This document shows, piece after piece, positions 17,082 through 25,146 of a stretch of DNA of 64,000 nucleotides. Position 1 is the stretch's first letter, and every line of letters begins with the position of its first letter. This DNA comes from JABFRZ01 sp964631945. Its GTDB lineage: Bacteria > Planctomycetota > UBA1135 > GCA-002686595. The notes beneath the pieces are model-generated. The model was not told the DNA's origin. It saw nothing but the letters and a program-made list of their open reading frames with translations, and ran no database searches. The position numbers were made by a program, and so were the translations under genes. The stretch is from the NCBI GenBank assembly GCA_964631945.1, contig CAZWAY010000015.1, forward strand, positions 1 through 64,000, given 5' to 3'.

Positions 17082-18566
17082 CTAACCGGTGAAGCTGAAG
17101 AGCTTCTGGCGGTTGTGGTCGCGCTCGTTGCCGATCCGATCGAGGACGTCGGCGGTGATGTCCCCGGTCGGGTACTCGCCCGTGAAGCAGGCGTTGCAGA
17201 AGTGCTCGACCCCGGGATTGCCCGCGCGCGCGGCCTCGTTCATGGCCTCGCGGTCCAGGTAGAGCACGTAGTCGGCCTCGAGCGCCGCGGCGACCTCGGC
17301 GGTGTCCCGCCCGGCGGCCACGAACTCGGTCTTGGTGGCCATGTCGATGCCGTAGGGACAGGGCGAGACGAGCGGCGGACTCGTGATCGCCAGGTAGACG
17401 CGGCGCGCACCGGCCTCGCGCGCCATGCGCACGATGCGCCGCGCGGTGTTGCCGCGCACGATCGAGTCGTCCACCAGCAGCACGTTCTTGTCCTGGAACT
17501 CGAGCGGGATCGCGTTCAGCTTGCGGCGCACGGAGGTCTGACGCGCGCCCTGGTTGGGCATGATGAAGGTGCGCCCGATGTAGCGGTTCTTGACCAGGCC
17601 CTCGCGGTACGGGACCTCGAGGCCGGCCGCCATGGACAGGGCCGCGTCGCGCGACGAGTCCGGGATCGGGATCACCACGTCGGGCTTGGGCGCATCCGCT
17701 TCCTTCCACTGCTGCGCCAGCGCCAGGCCGAAGCGCGAGCGCGTCTTGTAGACCGAGATCTGGTCCAGCATCGAGTCCGGCCGCGCGAAGTAGACCAGCT
17801 CGAAGATGCACGGCCGGTGCGGCTTGCTCGAGACCTGCTGGCGGTGGACCTGGCGGTTCGCGTCGATCAGGACGGCCTCGCCGGCGCCCACGTCGCGGTG
17901 CTCCTTGTAGCCGACGACGTCCAGCGCCACGCTCTCGGAGGCGACCGCGAACCAGCTGCCCTCCGGACCGTGCCGGACGCCCATGACCATGGGCTTGATC
18001 CCGAACGGATCGCGGAAGGCCACCAGCCCGACGTCGGGCAGGATGGCCACCACCGAGTAGGCCCCGCGCACCTGCTTGTGGACCTCCTTGACGGCCGCGA
18101 ACACGTCGTCGGGCCGCACCAGGCGTCCGGTCGGCACGCGCTCGGACAGGGCGCGCACGAACACGTACAGGATCACCTCGAGGTCGCAGGACGAGTTGAG
18201 GCGCGTGCCGCTCTTCTGCGCGTGGCTCTCCTTGAGCTCGAGGAAGTTGGTGACGTTGCCGTTGTGGGCCATGCCCACGCCGAAGGGGAAGTTGACGTGG
18301 AACGGCTGCGCGTCGTCGAGGCTGCCCGGTCCGACCGTCGGATAGCGCACGTGGCCCAGGCCGAGGTGGCCGCGCAGGCGCGTCATGTCCAGCTCGGAGA
18401 AGGCGTCGCGCACCAGCCCCGCGCCCTTCTTCACGTGGAAGATGTCGGTGAAGGTGATGATCCCGGCCGCGTCCTGGCCGCGGTGCTGGATGGCCAGCAG
18501 GCCCTCGTAGATCTCCGGGGCGACATCCACCCCGTCGGGGCCGTAGACACCGATGAATCCGCACAT
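17082..18566 (-). CDS. purF: Amidophosphoribosyltransferase
   Basis: 494 aa, catalysing the first committed step of purine synthesis: PRPP plus glutamine to phosphoribosylamine. It begins MCGFIGVYGPDGVDVAPEIY, so Cys2 becomes the N-terminal nucleophile of the glutaminase domain after Met removal, with no propeptide. The glutaminase half has GLGHVRYPTVG and AHNGNVTNFLEL. The phosphoribosyltransferase half has the PRPP loop NVLLVDDSIVRGNTARRIVR. Near the C-terminus, HFCNACFTGEYPTGD supplies cysteines that may bind an Fe-S cluster as in the Bacillus-type enzyme. Length is normal for the family. The 3' end is duplicated 1.2 kb downstream. The gap to mnmH is 116 bp, so co-transcription is possible. 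Confidence 0.97.
   Translation of the reverse strand: MCGFIGVYGPDGVDVAPEIYEGLLAIQHRGQDAAGIITFTDIFHVKKGAGLVRDAFSELDMTRLRGHLGLGHVRYPTVGPGSLDDAQPFHVNFPFGVGMAHNGNVTNFLELKESHAQKSGTRLNSSCDLEVILYVFVRALSERVPTGRLVRPDDVFAAVKEVHKQVRGAYSVVAILPDVGLVAFRDPFGIKPMVMGVRHGPEGSWFAVASESVALDVVGYKEHRDVGAGEAVLIDANRQVHRQQVSSKPHRPCIFELVYFARPDSMLDQISVYKTRSRFGLALAQQWKEADAPKPDVVIPIPDSSRDAALSMAAGLEVPYREGLVKNRYIGRTFIMPNQGARQTSVRRKLNAIPLEFQDKNVLLVDDSIVRGNTARRIVRMAREAGARRVYLAITSPPLVSPCPYGIDMATKTEFVAAGRDTAEVAAALEADYVLYLDREAMNEAARAGNPGVEHFCNACFTGEYPTGDITADVLDRIGNERDHNRQKLFSFTG
17084..17193. repeat. 110-bp perfect direct repeat, copy 2 (within intact purF)
   Basis: Same sequence as 15878-15987. This copy is the genuine 3' end of purF, including the last coding base of its stop codon. 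Direct repeats at the 3' end of a housekeeping gene on both sides of a mobile-looking module resemble the attachment-site pairs left by integration, but no integrase gene remains. Confidence 0.93.
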
Positions 18567-18682
18567 GGGGCGCGTCTTGGGGCTGCGTTCCGAAGCGTGC
18601 TCCGGGGGCCGTCCGAGCAGCCTTTCTCGAGCCCTTGGGGAGCCCGCCGGAAGTCCGACAGGATACGGCGCCGCGCGCGACC

Positions 18683-19900
18683 CTACAAGCCCGCCCGGGC
18701 CGAGGGAGCCTGCGCCGCGCGCGGGGCGGCCGTGGAAGGCGGGCGCTCGCTCGCGAGTCGGCGCTCGATCCAGCGCACGAGCTCGGACGCCGTCGCGCGC
18801 GGGTCGCTCGAGTCGAAGCGCGCCGCGTAGTCTCGTCCGCGCTCCGAGTGCGTGTAGAGCGGATCGTAGTAGCGCGCGAGCAACAGCTCGACCAGCTCCG
18901 CCTCGCGCCCGGCCGCGAGCAGGGCCACCAGCTCGCCCTGCCAGCGCGGACCGAGGCGCGCCTCGATGAACGGCAGCTGGCGCGCCAGCTCGGCGCGGCT
19001 GTGGGCCGTGGCGAGGTAGTCGTCGAGCAGGACGCGCACGCGGCGCGCCGGATCGGCGTGGAGCTCCAGCGCCACGCCCTCGTCGATCGCACGCCACACG
19101 CCCACCGGCAGGATCACGTCGCCCACCTTGCGGCTCTCGCCCTCGACCACGCAGGCGGACCCGAAGCCGCGCGCCACACGCGCCACCAGGCGCGACTCGA
19201 ACAGCTTCTGCGAGGCCGGTTCCAGCCCCACCATGCCGAGGATCGAGCTGCGGTGCCCGGCCAGGCCCTCGATGTCGAGTACCCAGTCCGGGCGCAGCTC
19301 GGCCAGCGCCCGCAGCACCAGCGTCTTGCCCACTCCGGTGAGACCGCGCAGGACGAAGCTCGCGGGCGTCCGCCAGGCCTCGAGCCGCTGGCGCACCCAT
19401 TGACGGTAGGCCCGGTAGCCGCCCTCGAGCCCCTGTGCCTCCGCGTAGCCGAGCCCGCGCAGGAAGGCCACCACCGAGCGCGAGCGCAGCCCGCCGCGCC
19501 AGCAATACAGGACGACCGGACCCGGGACCACGGGCTCCGGCTGGAGCTCGCGCTCGAGGTACGCGATGCCGCCGGCCGTCAGACGCTCGACCCGCTCCTC
19601 CAGATCCTGCGCGCCGGGTTCCCAGCCGCAGGCGGCGGCGATGCGCGCGGTGAAGGGAACGATCTTGGCTCGCGTGAGCGCGCGACCCTGCTCGAAGGCC
19701 GCCTGCGGCGAGTGACGCACGTACAGGGTGCCGATGAGCGCGCGCTCGAGGTCGTCGAAGAGCGGGACGTTGAGCGCGCCCGGCAAGTGGTCCTCGGCGT
19801 ACTCCGCCGGACTGCGCAGGTCGATCAGATGGCGCGGGCGGTGCTCCAGTACGGCCACGGCCGAGGCCATCGGGACCGGAAGGAGGGCTCCGCTCGCCAT
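18683..19900 (-). CDS. mnmH: tRNA 2-selenouridine synthase (MnmH/SelU)
   Basis: 405 aa. The N-terminal rhodanese domain has the family signature (LIDLRSPAEYAEDHLPGALN) and the catalytic-site cysteine in VVLYCWRGGLRSRSV. The C-terminal half has a P-loop (LRGLTGVGKTLVLRAL), plus VVEGESRKVGDVILP, typical of MnmH. The enzyme geranylates and then selenates 2-thiouridine at the wobble position of certain tRNAs. Selenation needs selenophosphate from SelD, which is not in this window. An alternative start at the internal Met (19870) would shorten the protein by ten residues and begin closer to the rhodanese fold. Confidence 0.93.
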   Translation of the reverse strand: MASGALLPVPMASAVAVLEHRPRHLIDLRSPAEYAEDHLPGALNVPLFDDLERALIGTLYVRHSPQAAFEQGRALTRAKIVPFTARIAAACGWEPGAQDLEERVERLTAGGIAYLERELQPEPVVPGPVVLYCWRGGLRSRSVVAFLRGLGYAEAQGLEGGYRAYRQWVRQRLEAWRTPASFVLRGLTGVGKTLVLRALAELRPDWVLDIEGLAGHRSSILGMVGLEPASQKLFESRLVARVARGFGSACVVEGESRKVGDVILPVGVWRAIDEGVALELHADPARRVRVLLDDYLATAHSRAELARQLPFIEARLGPRWQGELVALLAAGREAELVELLLARYYDPLYTHSERGRDYAARFDSSDPRATASELVRWIERRLASERPPSTAAPRAAQAPSARAGL

Positions 19901-19961
19901 GGTCGAGCGCGCAGTCTACTCGCAACGCGGGCAGGCCCGCCCGATTCGTGCGGCCCGCCGA

Positions 19962-20597
19962 CTAGCGACGGAAGTGACCCCGGCCGCCGTCGCCGCGCCA
20001 GCGCAGGCCGAGCTCGCGCACGGCCTGGAGGCGCTGAGCGAGGGGCAGACCCTCCAGCCGCCGCACCTCCTCGCGGCCGAGGCCGAGGCGCTGGCGCAAC
20101 GCGCCCAGGGCGCGCAGGCTCATCTGTCCGCGGCGCTGGGACAGCCGCTCGAGGATCGCGCGCCGCAGCTCGGGCGGTGCCTCCTCCAGGCGCTTGCGCA
20201 GCGCGGCGGGCATGCGCGCGCGCACCGCGCGGCCACGCTCGCGCAGGCACTCGCGCAGCTGGGCGCGGCCCTGCTCCGTGGGCACGCGCTCGAGTTCCTC
20301 GCCGCGCGTGCGCGGGGCACAGGGCGGACTCTCGTCCACTCCGCGCTCCTGGGCGCGCAGGGCCCGCGCGCGCTCGAGCAGTCGCGCGCGCGCCGCGGCG
20401 GGCAGCTCCTCGAACTCGTGCAGGTGTTGCTCGAGGCGCGCGCGTTCCTCGCCTGGGCGAGCACGCAAGCGCGTGCGCAGCCGCTCGATCGGGAGCTCGG
20501 CGTCCGTGCTCACGACCTCGCCCTGCTCGGGCCGCGGAGCGTCCGCGACCCCGCGACCCGCGAGCAGCAGCACCCCCGCGCACAGCCAGGACAACAT
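19962..20597 (-). CDS. Exported Arg/Glu-rich helical protein linked to an ECF sigma/anti-sigma pair
   Basis: 211 aa from ATG with a clear export signal (MLSWLCAGVLLLAGRGVADA). The mature part is almost entirely charged helices: RARLEQHLHEFEELPAAARA, later RMPAALRKRLEEAPPELRRA, and a Gly/Arg-rich tail. It somewhat resembles helical periplasmic proteins of the DUF3106 or Spy/CnrR kind, but I cannot assign a family. It is the third gene of an operon; only two bases separate its start from the anti-sigma stop codon. By context it could be the periplasmic sensor or target of that regulon. Three genes with this spacing argue for a shared role. Confidence 0.75.
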   Translation of the reverse strand: MLSWLCAGVLLLAGRGVADAPRPEQGEVVSTDAELPIERLRTRLRARPGEERARLEQHLHEFEELPAAARARLLERARALRAQERGVDESPPCAPRTRGEELERVPTEQGRAQLRECLRERGRAVRARMPAALRKRLEEAPPELRRAILERLSQRRGQMSLRALGALRQRLGLGREEVRRLEGLPLAQRLQAVRELGLRWRGDGGRGHFRR

Positions 20598-20599
20598 GC

Positions 20600-21331
20600 C
20601 TAGTCGCCCCTTCCCGCGCCGGACCCGCTGCTGCCCTCGCTCGTGGGTGCTCCGTCCAGGAACCAGCTCTCGTCCTGGGCGAACTCCATCAGGATCTCGT
20701 CGGCCGGATCCAGGCTGGCGAGCCACAGGTCCAGATCCTCGTCGTGCAGCAGTTCCCAGCGCTCGACCGCGTAGGCCAGGAGCTCCTCGTCGGCCTCGAG
20801 GTTCGACTCGAGCCCGGCGGGCGCCTCGTCCACCACCAGCGGCTCGGGCGCGGGCCGACGCAGCGTCCAGGCCCACACCGCGGCCGCGGCCACGAGTCCC
20901 GCGGCGGCGAGCCACAGCCTCGCGCGCGCCGGCCGCAGGGTCGCATGCGCAGTCGCATGCGGAGTCGAACGCGCGGTCCGCGCGTGCGCCAGGCCCTGCA
21001 ACACCCGCCTGGAGAGCCCCTCCGGCACCGCCGGCGCGGGCAGCGCCGCGAGCAGCTCCTCCAGCTCGCCCTCCGGGACTTGCGCGGCGGCCCGGGAAGA
21101 CTCCGCGCGTTCGTGCGCCAGCCCCGCCAGCACGCGCCGGGCGAGCGCCGGGGGCACCGCGACCGGCACGGCGCCGAGCAGCCGATCGAGGGCCCGCTCG
21201 CGCGCGAGCTCGCGGCGGCACTCGGCGCAGCCGAGCGCGTGCGCATCGTTCGCGAGCCGCGCCAGGTCCATCGGCTGACCCGCCAGGGCGTGCTCGAGCT
21301 CGGCGCGGAATCGGGTGCAGGGCGCGCTCAC
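20600..21331 (-). CDS. Membrane-anchored anti-sigma factor with HxxxCxxC motif
   Basis: 243 aa from a GTG whose bases overlap the TGA of the sigma factor gene (GTGA). The N-terminal region has the zinc-associated anti-sigma pattern H-x3-C-x2-C (HALGCAECRRELARERALDR). An internal duplication follows: LLGAVPVAVPPALARRVLAG and LLAALPAPAVPEGLSRRVLQ. A Thr/His/Ala linker leads to one membrane helix (WLAAAGLVAAAAVWAW, about residues 135-152) and an acidic C-terminus (LLHDEDLDLWLASLDPADEI) placed outside the cytoplasm. It should hold the adjacent ECF factor inactive until a signal is received. The linker contains near-identical DNA repeats around tcgcatgcg (20943-20966). Confidence 0.85.
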   Translation of the reverse strand: MSAPCTRFRAELEHALAGQPMDLARLANDAHALGCAECRRELARERALDRLLGAVPVAVPPALARRVLAGLAHERAESSRAAAQVPEGELEELLAALPAPAVPEGLSRRVLQGLAHARTARSTPHATAHATLRPARARLWLAAAGLVAAAAVWAWTLRRPAPEPLVVDEAPAGLESNLEADEELLAYAVERWELLHDEDLDLWLASLDPADEILMEFAQDESWFLDGAPTSEGSSGSGAGRGD

Positions 21332-21942
21332 GCCACTTCCTCCTCCAGGAACGGACTCAAGCGCGCACGCAGCGCCTCGCGCGCGCGGTGGATCATCGAC
21401 TTGACGGCCTTCTCGCTCGTGCCGAGCACGGTCGCGACCTCCTCGTAGGGGAGTCCGTCGTACTTGGCCAGGACGAGCGCCATGCGCTGGCGCTCGGGCA
21501 GGGCCGCGATGGCCGTGCGCACCGAACGCACCAGGTCGGCCTGCTCGAGCTGCGCCCCCGGTGCGGGTGCGTTCGCGTCCTCCCAGCTCTCGCGCGTCTC
21601 CTCGTCGTGGCCGGCCTCCAGCGAGCGCGCCGGGCGCCGGCGCCCGCCCTCGTTGACGCACAGATTGAAGACGATGCGGTACAGCCAGGTGGAGAAGCGC
21701 GCCTCGGGCCGGTAGCCCGAGCGCGCGCGGATCACGCGCAGGAACACCTCCTGCACCATGTCCTCACGCGCCTGGGAGGGCCCGAGGAAGCGGGTGAGCA
21801 GGGCGAACACGCGGGGGGAATAGCTTTCCACGAGCTGGTCGAAGGCACGCTCGTCCCCGCGCTGGTAGCGCAGCATCCAGGCGACACCGGGATCGATGAC
21901 CCCGGTCTCGGGCGAAGGGCCGTCCTCGGCGGAGGCGGGCAT
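21328..21942 (-). CDS. RNA polymerase ECF-type sigma factor
   Basis: 204 aa with the standard two-domain layout. Region 2 (about 25-95): FDQLVESYSPRVFALLTRFL and EDMVQEVFLRVIRARSGYRP, then FSTWLYRIVFNLCVNE, resembling RpoE/SigW-type members. Region 4 (about 135-190): ALPERQRMALVLAKYDGLPY and EEVATVLGTSEKAVKSMIHR, the helix-turn-helix that reads the -35 box. It is the first gene of an operon with its anti-sigma factor and a helical exported protein, with a four-base overlap. Such operons are commonly self-regulated. The 102 bp upstream contain a direct repeat of cgcaaggggctgcg, with no promoter match I can support. Confidence 0.92.
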   Translation of the reverse strand: MPASAEDGPSPETGVIDPGVAWMLRYQRGDERAFDQLVESYSPRVFALLTRFLGPSQAREDMVQEVFLRVIRARSGYRPEARFSTWLYRIVFNLCVNEGGRRRPARSLEAGHDEETRESWEDANAPAPGAQLEQADLVRSVRTAIAALPERQRMALVLAKYDGLPYEEVATVLGTSEKAVKSMIHRAREALRARLSPFLEEEVA

Positions 21943-22044
21943 GCGTGGAGCTCCAAACCGGGCTCGTGCCCCCAGGTTCCGCTGCGCTTGGCCCCTGGCG
22001 CAAGGGGCTGCGTCGCAAGGGGCTGCGCCGCAACGGCCAGCGCC

Positions 22045-23301
22045 TCAGGGGCTCGCGCGCGGCTCCAGCCAGCGCAGCTCGGGCCAGACCACCAGCAGGG
22101 GCTGGCCGAGCAGATCGGCCGCCTTGCGCGGTCCGAAGTGACGGCTGTCGGTGCTGGCGGCCGAATTGTCGCCGAGCAGGAAGTAGTCGTCCGGGCCCAG
22201 CGAGATCGCGTCGTCCGTCGGCTCCCCATCGAGCGCGTCGGAACGCCGGGCATGGTCGGGGCGCACCGCGAAGCGGCCGTCCTCGGTGTAGTACAGGTCG
22301 CGCAGCACGCGCAGCGCGCGGAAGCGTGCGCGCCCGCCCTGCACGCCGAAGCGCACGCGCGCGCCGAGGTTCTGCGGGACGCGCGGGCCCGCTCCGGGCT
22401 CGCTGGCCCCGTGCAGCGGCTTGTTCTCCGCGTAGTCGTGCCCCAGGTCGAACGCGAGCGCGCGGGAGCGCACGCGCAGGTGGTTGTCGATGTTCGAGAA
22501 CTCGAGGTCGTACCCGCGCCCGGGAGCGAGCGCCTGCGCGAGCTCCAGGCGCTCGAGCTCCTGCGGCGCGGGCTCCGCGCCATCGAGCGGACCGCGCAGG
22601 AGGCGCAGGACCCCGCCGGCCTCGCGCGCCTCCAGCGCGGCCTCGAACAGATCGCCCTCCTCGGTGAGCTGGAAGCGCAGCACCTGTCCCGCCACCGGTG
22701 CTTGCTCCAGCGCGAACTCGAGCACGAGCTGCGCGTCGTTGACCTCGATCACGCCCGGCACGCGCCGGTGGCGGCGATCGAGGTAGTCGTCGCGCAGCTC
22801 GGGGTGGTAGTGCAGGAGGTTGCCCGGGGACTGCGTCTCGCCGTCCACCAGCCACTCCACGCCCTCGCGCCGCACGGAACCATCGCGGCGGAACTCGAAG
22901 AAGGCCTCGGGGTCCTGGTAGCGATCGTCGAACACCGGCACCGGCGCCGGACGCGCGGCCTCGGGCGGCAGCCGCTTGCGGCCGATGAACAGGTCCCCGT
23001 CGCGGATCATGAGGTCCTGGTCGCCCGGCAGGCCGCACACGCGCTTGACCAGCGGCTTGTCGCCATCGCTCGAGCGGATCACCACCAGGTCGAAGCGCGC
23101 GGGCGGCCCCTGTCCGTAGAGCACGAACACGCGCTCGGCATCCTCGTCTCCGTCCGGACGCTCGCGTCCCCCGAACAGCGTCGGCCGCATCGAGCCGGAA
23201 TCGACGCGATAGACGTCCCCCACGAAGAACTTCAGCAGCAGCAGCGCCACCACGGCCCCGGTCAACGACCACAGCGCCAGGTTCCAGCGGCGCGCGCTCA
23301 T
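22045..23301 (-). CDS. lepB: Signal peptidase I with a large inserted domain
   Basis: 418 aa, about twice a minimal enzyme. After a membrane helix (NLALWSLTGAVVALLLLKFF) come the catalytic Ser box DSGSMRPT and the Lys box DKPLVKRVCGLPGD, which form the Ser-Lys dyad of type I signal peptidases. The closing box GDNSAASTDSRHFG is near the C-terminus. About 190 residues lie between the Lys box and that closing box. They form a beta-rich insert (VLRFQLTEEGDLFEAALEAR and later FSNIDNHLRVRSRALAFDLG) that may be an extra periplasmic domain. The ATG overlaps the stop of the ILEI-domain gene (ATGA), so the enzyme is translated with a special operon and may be dedicated to it. A housekeeping LepB may exist elsewhere. 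Confidence 0.9.
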   Translation of the reverse strand: MSARRWNLALWSLTGAVVALLLLKFFVGDVYRVDSGSMRPTLFGGRERPDGDEDAERVFVLYGQGPPARFDLVVIRSSDGDKPLVKRVCGLPGDQDLMIRDGDLFIGRKRLPPEAARPAPVPVFDDRYQDPEAFFEFRRDGSVRREGVEWLVDGETQSPGNLLHYHPELRDDYLDRRHRRVPGVIEVNDAQLVLEFALEQAPVAGQVLRFQLTEEGDLFEAALEAREAGGVLRLLRGPLDGAEPAPQELERLELAQALAPGRGYDLEFSNIDNHLRVRSRALAFDLGHDYAENKPLHGASEPGAGPRVPQNLGARVRFGVQGGRARFRALRVLRDLYYTEDGRFAVRPDHARRSDALDGEPTDDAISLGPDDYFLLGDNSAASTDSRHFGPRKAADLLGQPLLVVWPELRWLEPRASP

Positions 23302-24425
23302 CGTTCTTGCGCCAGGACCTCGAGCGGAGAGCGGTCGTAGCCGTGCACCAGCACCGGTCGACCGAAGAGCGCGGCGTCGCCGGTCTCGCTCTGCAGCGGA
23401 TCGACCCGCAGCTCGAGCTCGACGCTGCGCCCCGCGAAGGGCCGCAGATCCACCAGCACGACGCGCCAGGGTGCGCCGGGGAGCACGAGCTGCTCGTACA
23501 CGTTCTGGCCATCGACTCGCACCTCGAAGCGCACGCCGTCCGAGCCGGCCGCGGCCCCGTCGGCCAGCCCGATCCACGTCACCAGGCCGGAGCCGGGACC
23601 GAGCGTCACGTCGCTCCAGGAGAGACGCGCGGGTTCCAGACCGCCGTCGCCGGCTCGACGCGGCGCGAGCAGGATCCCCTCCAGCGGCCGGCCGAGCACG
23701 CGCCGGCCGAGGGCGGGCTCGACGCCGCTCGAGCGCAGGTGCGCGTGTTGCAGCTCTTCCTCGAGATAGATCTCACGCCGCTCGGGAGCGCGCACCTCGG
23801 CGAAGTCGCCGCGGAAGTCCGCGTAGCGTTCGAGGTCGGGCGCGAGCGTGAAGGCCAGCGCGACCCCCGAGTCCCGGCTGTAGGCCTCGGCCAGCGGGAC
23901 CCAGCCGCGCTCGAGCCGCACCGCGATCAGGGCCCAGCTCTCGGGCGTGGCCGCGCCGGGGCGCGCGCGCGCGCCGAGCCGCACGAGCGCCTGCGCGAGT
24001 TCCGGCGCCGCCTCGACCCCATCCACCGGCTCGAGGCGCCCGCTCGAGGCCAGCACCAGCACCTCGCCGGCCTCGGCCGCCTCCAGCGCCGCGAGCAGGG
24101 CGCGCGCGTCGGCGCGCGCGTGCGCCACGTCGTAGACCCGCTCGTCGAGCAGCTCGAAGGCGCGCCCGAGCAAGGCCGCGTGCAGGCCGATCCGCCCCGC
24201 GGCGGGGAGCGTGCGCTCGCCGAGGCGGATGCCGTCGCCGATGCGCTCACCACCCGGCTCGGCGGCCGCCAGGAGCGCGCCCCTGGCCCCGAGCTCGATG
24301 TCGAGCGCGCGATCGGCGAGCTCGCCCGCCCCACCGGCCGCGTCCTCCGAGAACAGCGTACGCGCCTGATTCAGCGCCAGGGTGAGGGCCAGACACACGA
24401 GCGCGAGGGCCAGGATCGGGCGCAC
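23298..24425 (-). CDS. Membrane-anchored protein with an ILEI/FAM3-like domain
   Basis: 375 aa from a GTG, with an N-terminal membrane segment (PILALALVCLALTLALNQA). Residues about 45-185 fit the interleukin-like EMT inducer (ILEI/FAM3) fold, otherwise known from animal FAM3 proteins and some glycan enzymes. Matching pieces are ARALLAALEAAEAGEVLVLA and ESWALIAVRLERGWVPLAEA, the second resembling the SWA-x-(I/V)-x-x-K/R-G signature. The C-terminal half (about 210-375) looks like a second beta-sandwich (VTLGPGSGLVTWIGLADGAA). No enzymatic motif was recognised. The gene follows the VTC-domain gene by four bases and overlaps lepB. The ILEI assignment rests on motif resemblance only. Confidence 0.7.
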   Translation of the reverse strand: MRPILALALVCLALTLALNQARTLFSEDAAGGAGELADRALDIELGARGALLAAAEPGGERIGDGIRLGERTLPAAGRIGLHAALLGRAFELLDERVYDVAHARADARALLAALEAAEAGEVLVLASSGRLEPVDGVEAAPELAQALVRLGARARPGAATPESWALIAVRLERGWVPLAEAYSRDSGVALAFTLAPDLERYADFRGDFAEVRAPERREIYLEEELQHAHLRSSGVEPALGRRVLGRPLEGILLAPRRAGDGGLEPARLSWSDVTLGPGSGLVTWIGLADGAAAGSDGVRFEVRVDGQNVYEQLVLPGAPWRVVLVDLRPFAGRSVELELRVDPLQSETGDAALFGRPVLVHGYDRSPLEVLAQER

Positions 24426-24429
24426 GGCG

Positions 24430-25146
24430 CTAGACCTCGAAGGCCGAGGGCAGGGGCCCGCCCTCGGGCGCGGCCGCCAGGACGAACTTCGAGCAGCGTC
24501 CGAGCGGGATCGGCAGGCGCCCGGCCAGTTCGCGCGCGGCGTCGAGGTCTTCCGGGGCGCACTTGAGCTCCAGCACGAGCACGCGCGGCGCGGGCGTGCG
24601 CTCGGCGTCCGAGAGACGCGCGAGCCGGCGCTGGTCGAAGAAGCAGAGCTCGCGGTCGAGCGTGAGGCGCACGCGCCGGTCGGCGCTGGTGAAGTACTCG
24701 CGCCGGTAGCGCACCCACTGCACGGGCTCGAGCGCCGCCAGGCGCGCGCGCCAGCGCGGATCCGCGCCGCGCGCCAGCGCGGCCACGAAGCGCCGCCGCT
24801 CCTGGCCCGCGACGGCCAGCGCACCCGCCATGGGCAGGCTCTCCTTCCAGCCCAGCGAGTTCTCGCGGCACTTGCGCTCGAGCACCCCCGCCACCGCGTG
24901 CGCGTCCGCGCCGTACCAGCGCAGGCGCAGCTTCTCGCGCGCCGAGAGCCCGGCCAGGTTCTCCTCGAGCGCGCGCCCGCGGCAGGTGTCGAGGTAGAGG
25001 CTCTGCACCAGACGCGCCGGGAACAGCGTGCGGAGCCCGGCCCGGTCCAGGCGCAGGGCCATGCGCAGCTCGGGATAGCCGGCCTCGTCGCTCACGAGCT
25101 TGAGCTCGTGGCGCCGCTCGGGCTCACTTCGCGCGCCCAAGCACAC
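24430..25146 (-). CDS. VTC-domain protein (polyphosphate polymerase-like)
   Basis: 238 aa from a GTG that overlaps the end of the CotH-like gene by 23 bases. It has the basic and acidic strands typical of the VTC catalytic tunnel: RRHELKLV near the start, VQSLYLDTCRGRALEENLAG, EKLRLRWYGADAHAVAGVLE, VQWVRYRREYFTSADRRVRL, and VLVLELKCAPEDLDAARELA. Yeast Vtc4 builds polyphosphate from ATP with this fold. Stand-alone bacterial relatives are commonly encoded beside CotH-like kinases and DUF4956 membrane proteins, exactly the arrangement here. Whether it makes polyphosphate or acts on another phosphorylated product cannot be told from sequence. No membrane segment is seen. Confidence 0.87.
   Translation of the reverse strand: MCLGARSEPERRHELKLVSDEAGYPELRMALRLDRAGLRTLFPARLVQSLYLDTCRGRALEENLAGLSAREKLRLRWYGADAHAVAGVLERKCRENSLGWKESLPMAGALAVAGQERRRFVAALARGADPRWRARLAALEPVQWVRYRREYFTSADRRVRLTLDRELCFFDQRRLARLSDAERTPAPRVLVLELKCAPEDLDAARELAGRLPIPLGRCSKFVLAAAPEGGPLPSAFEV

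Noticed and set aside
18635..21448. 937-residue + strand frame
   Set aside because: It lies opposite mnmH, the helical protein and the anti-sigma genes, all of which have recognisable motifs. Its sequence is low-complexity Arg/Ala/Gln.
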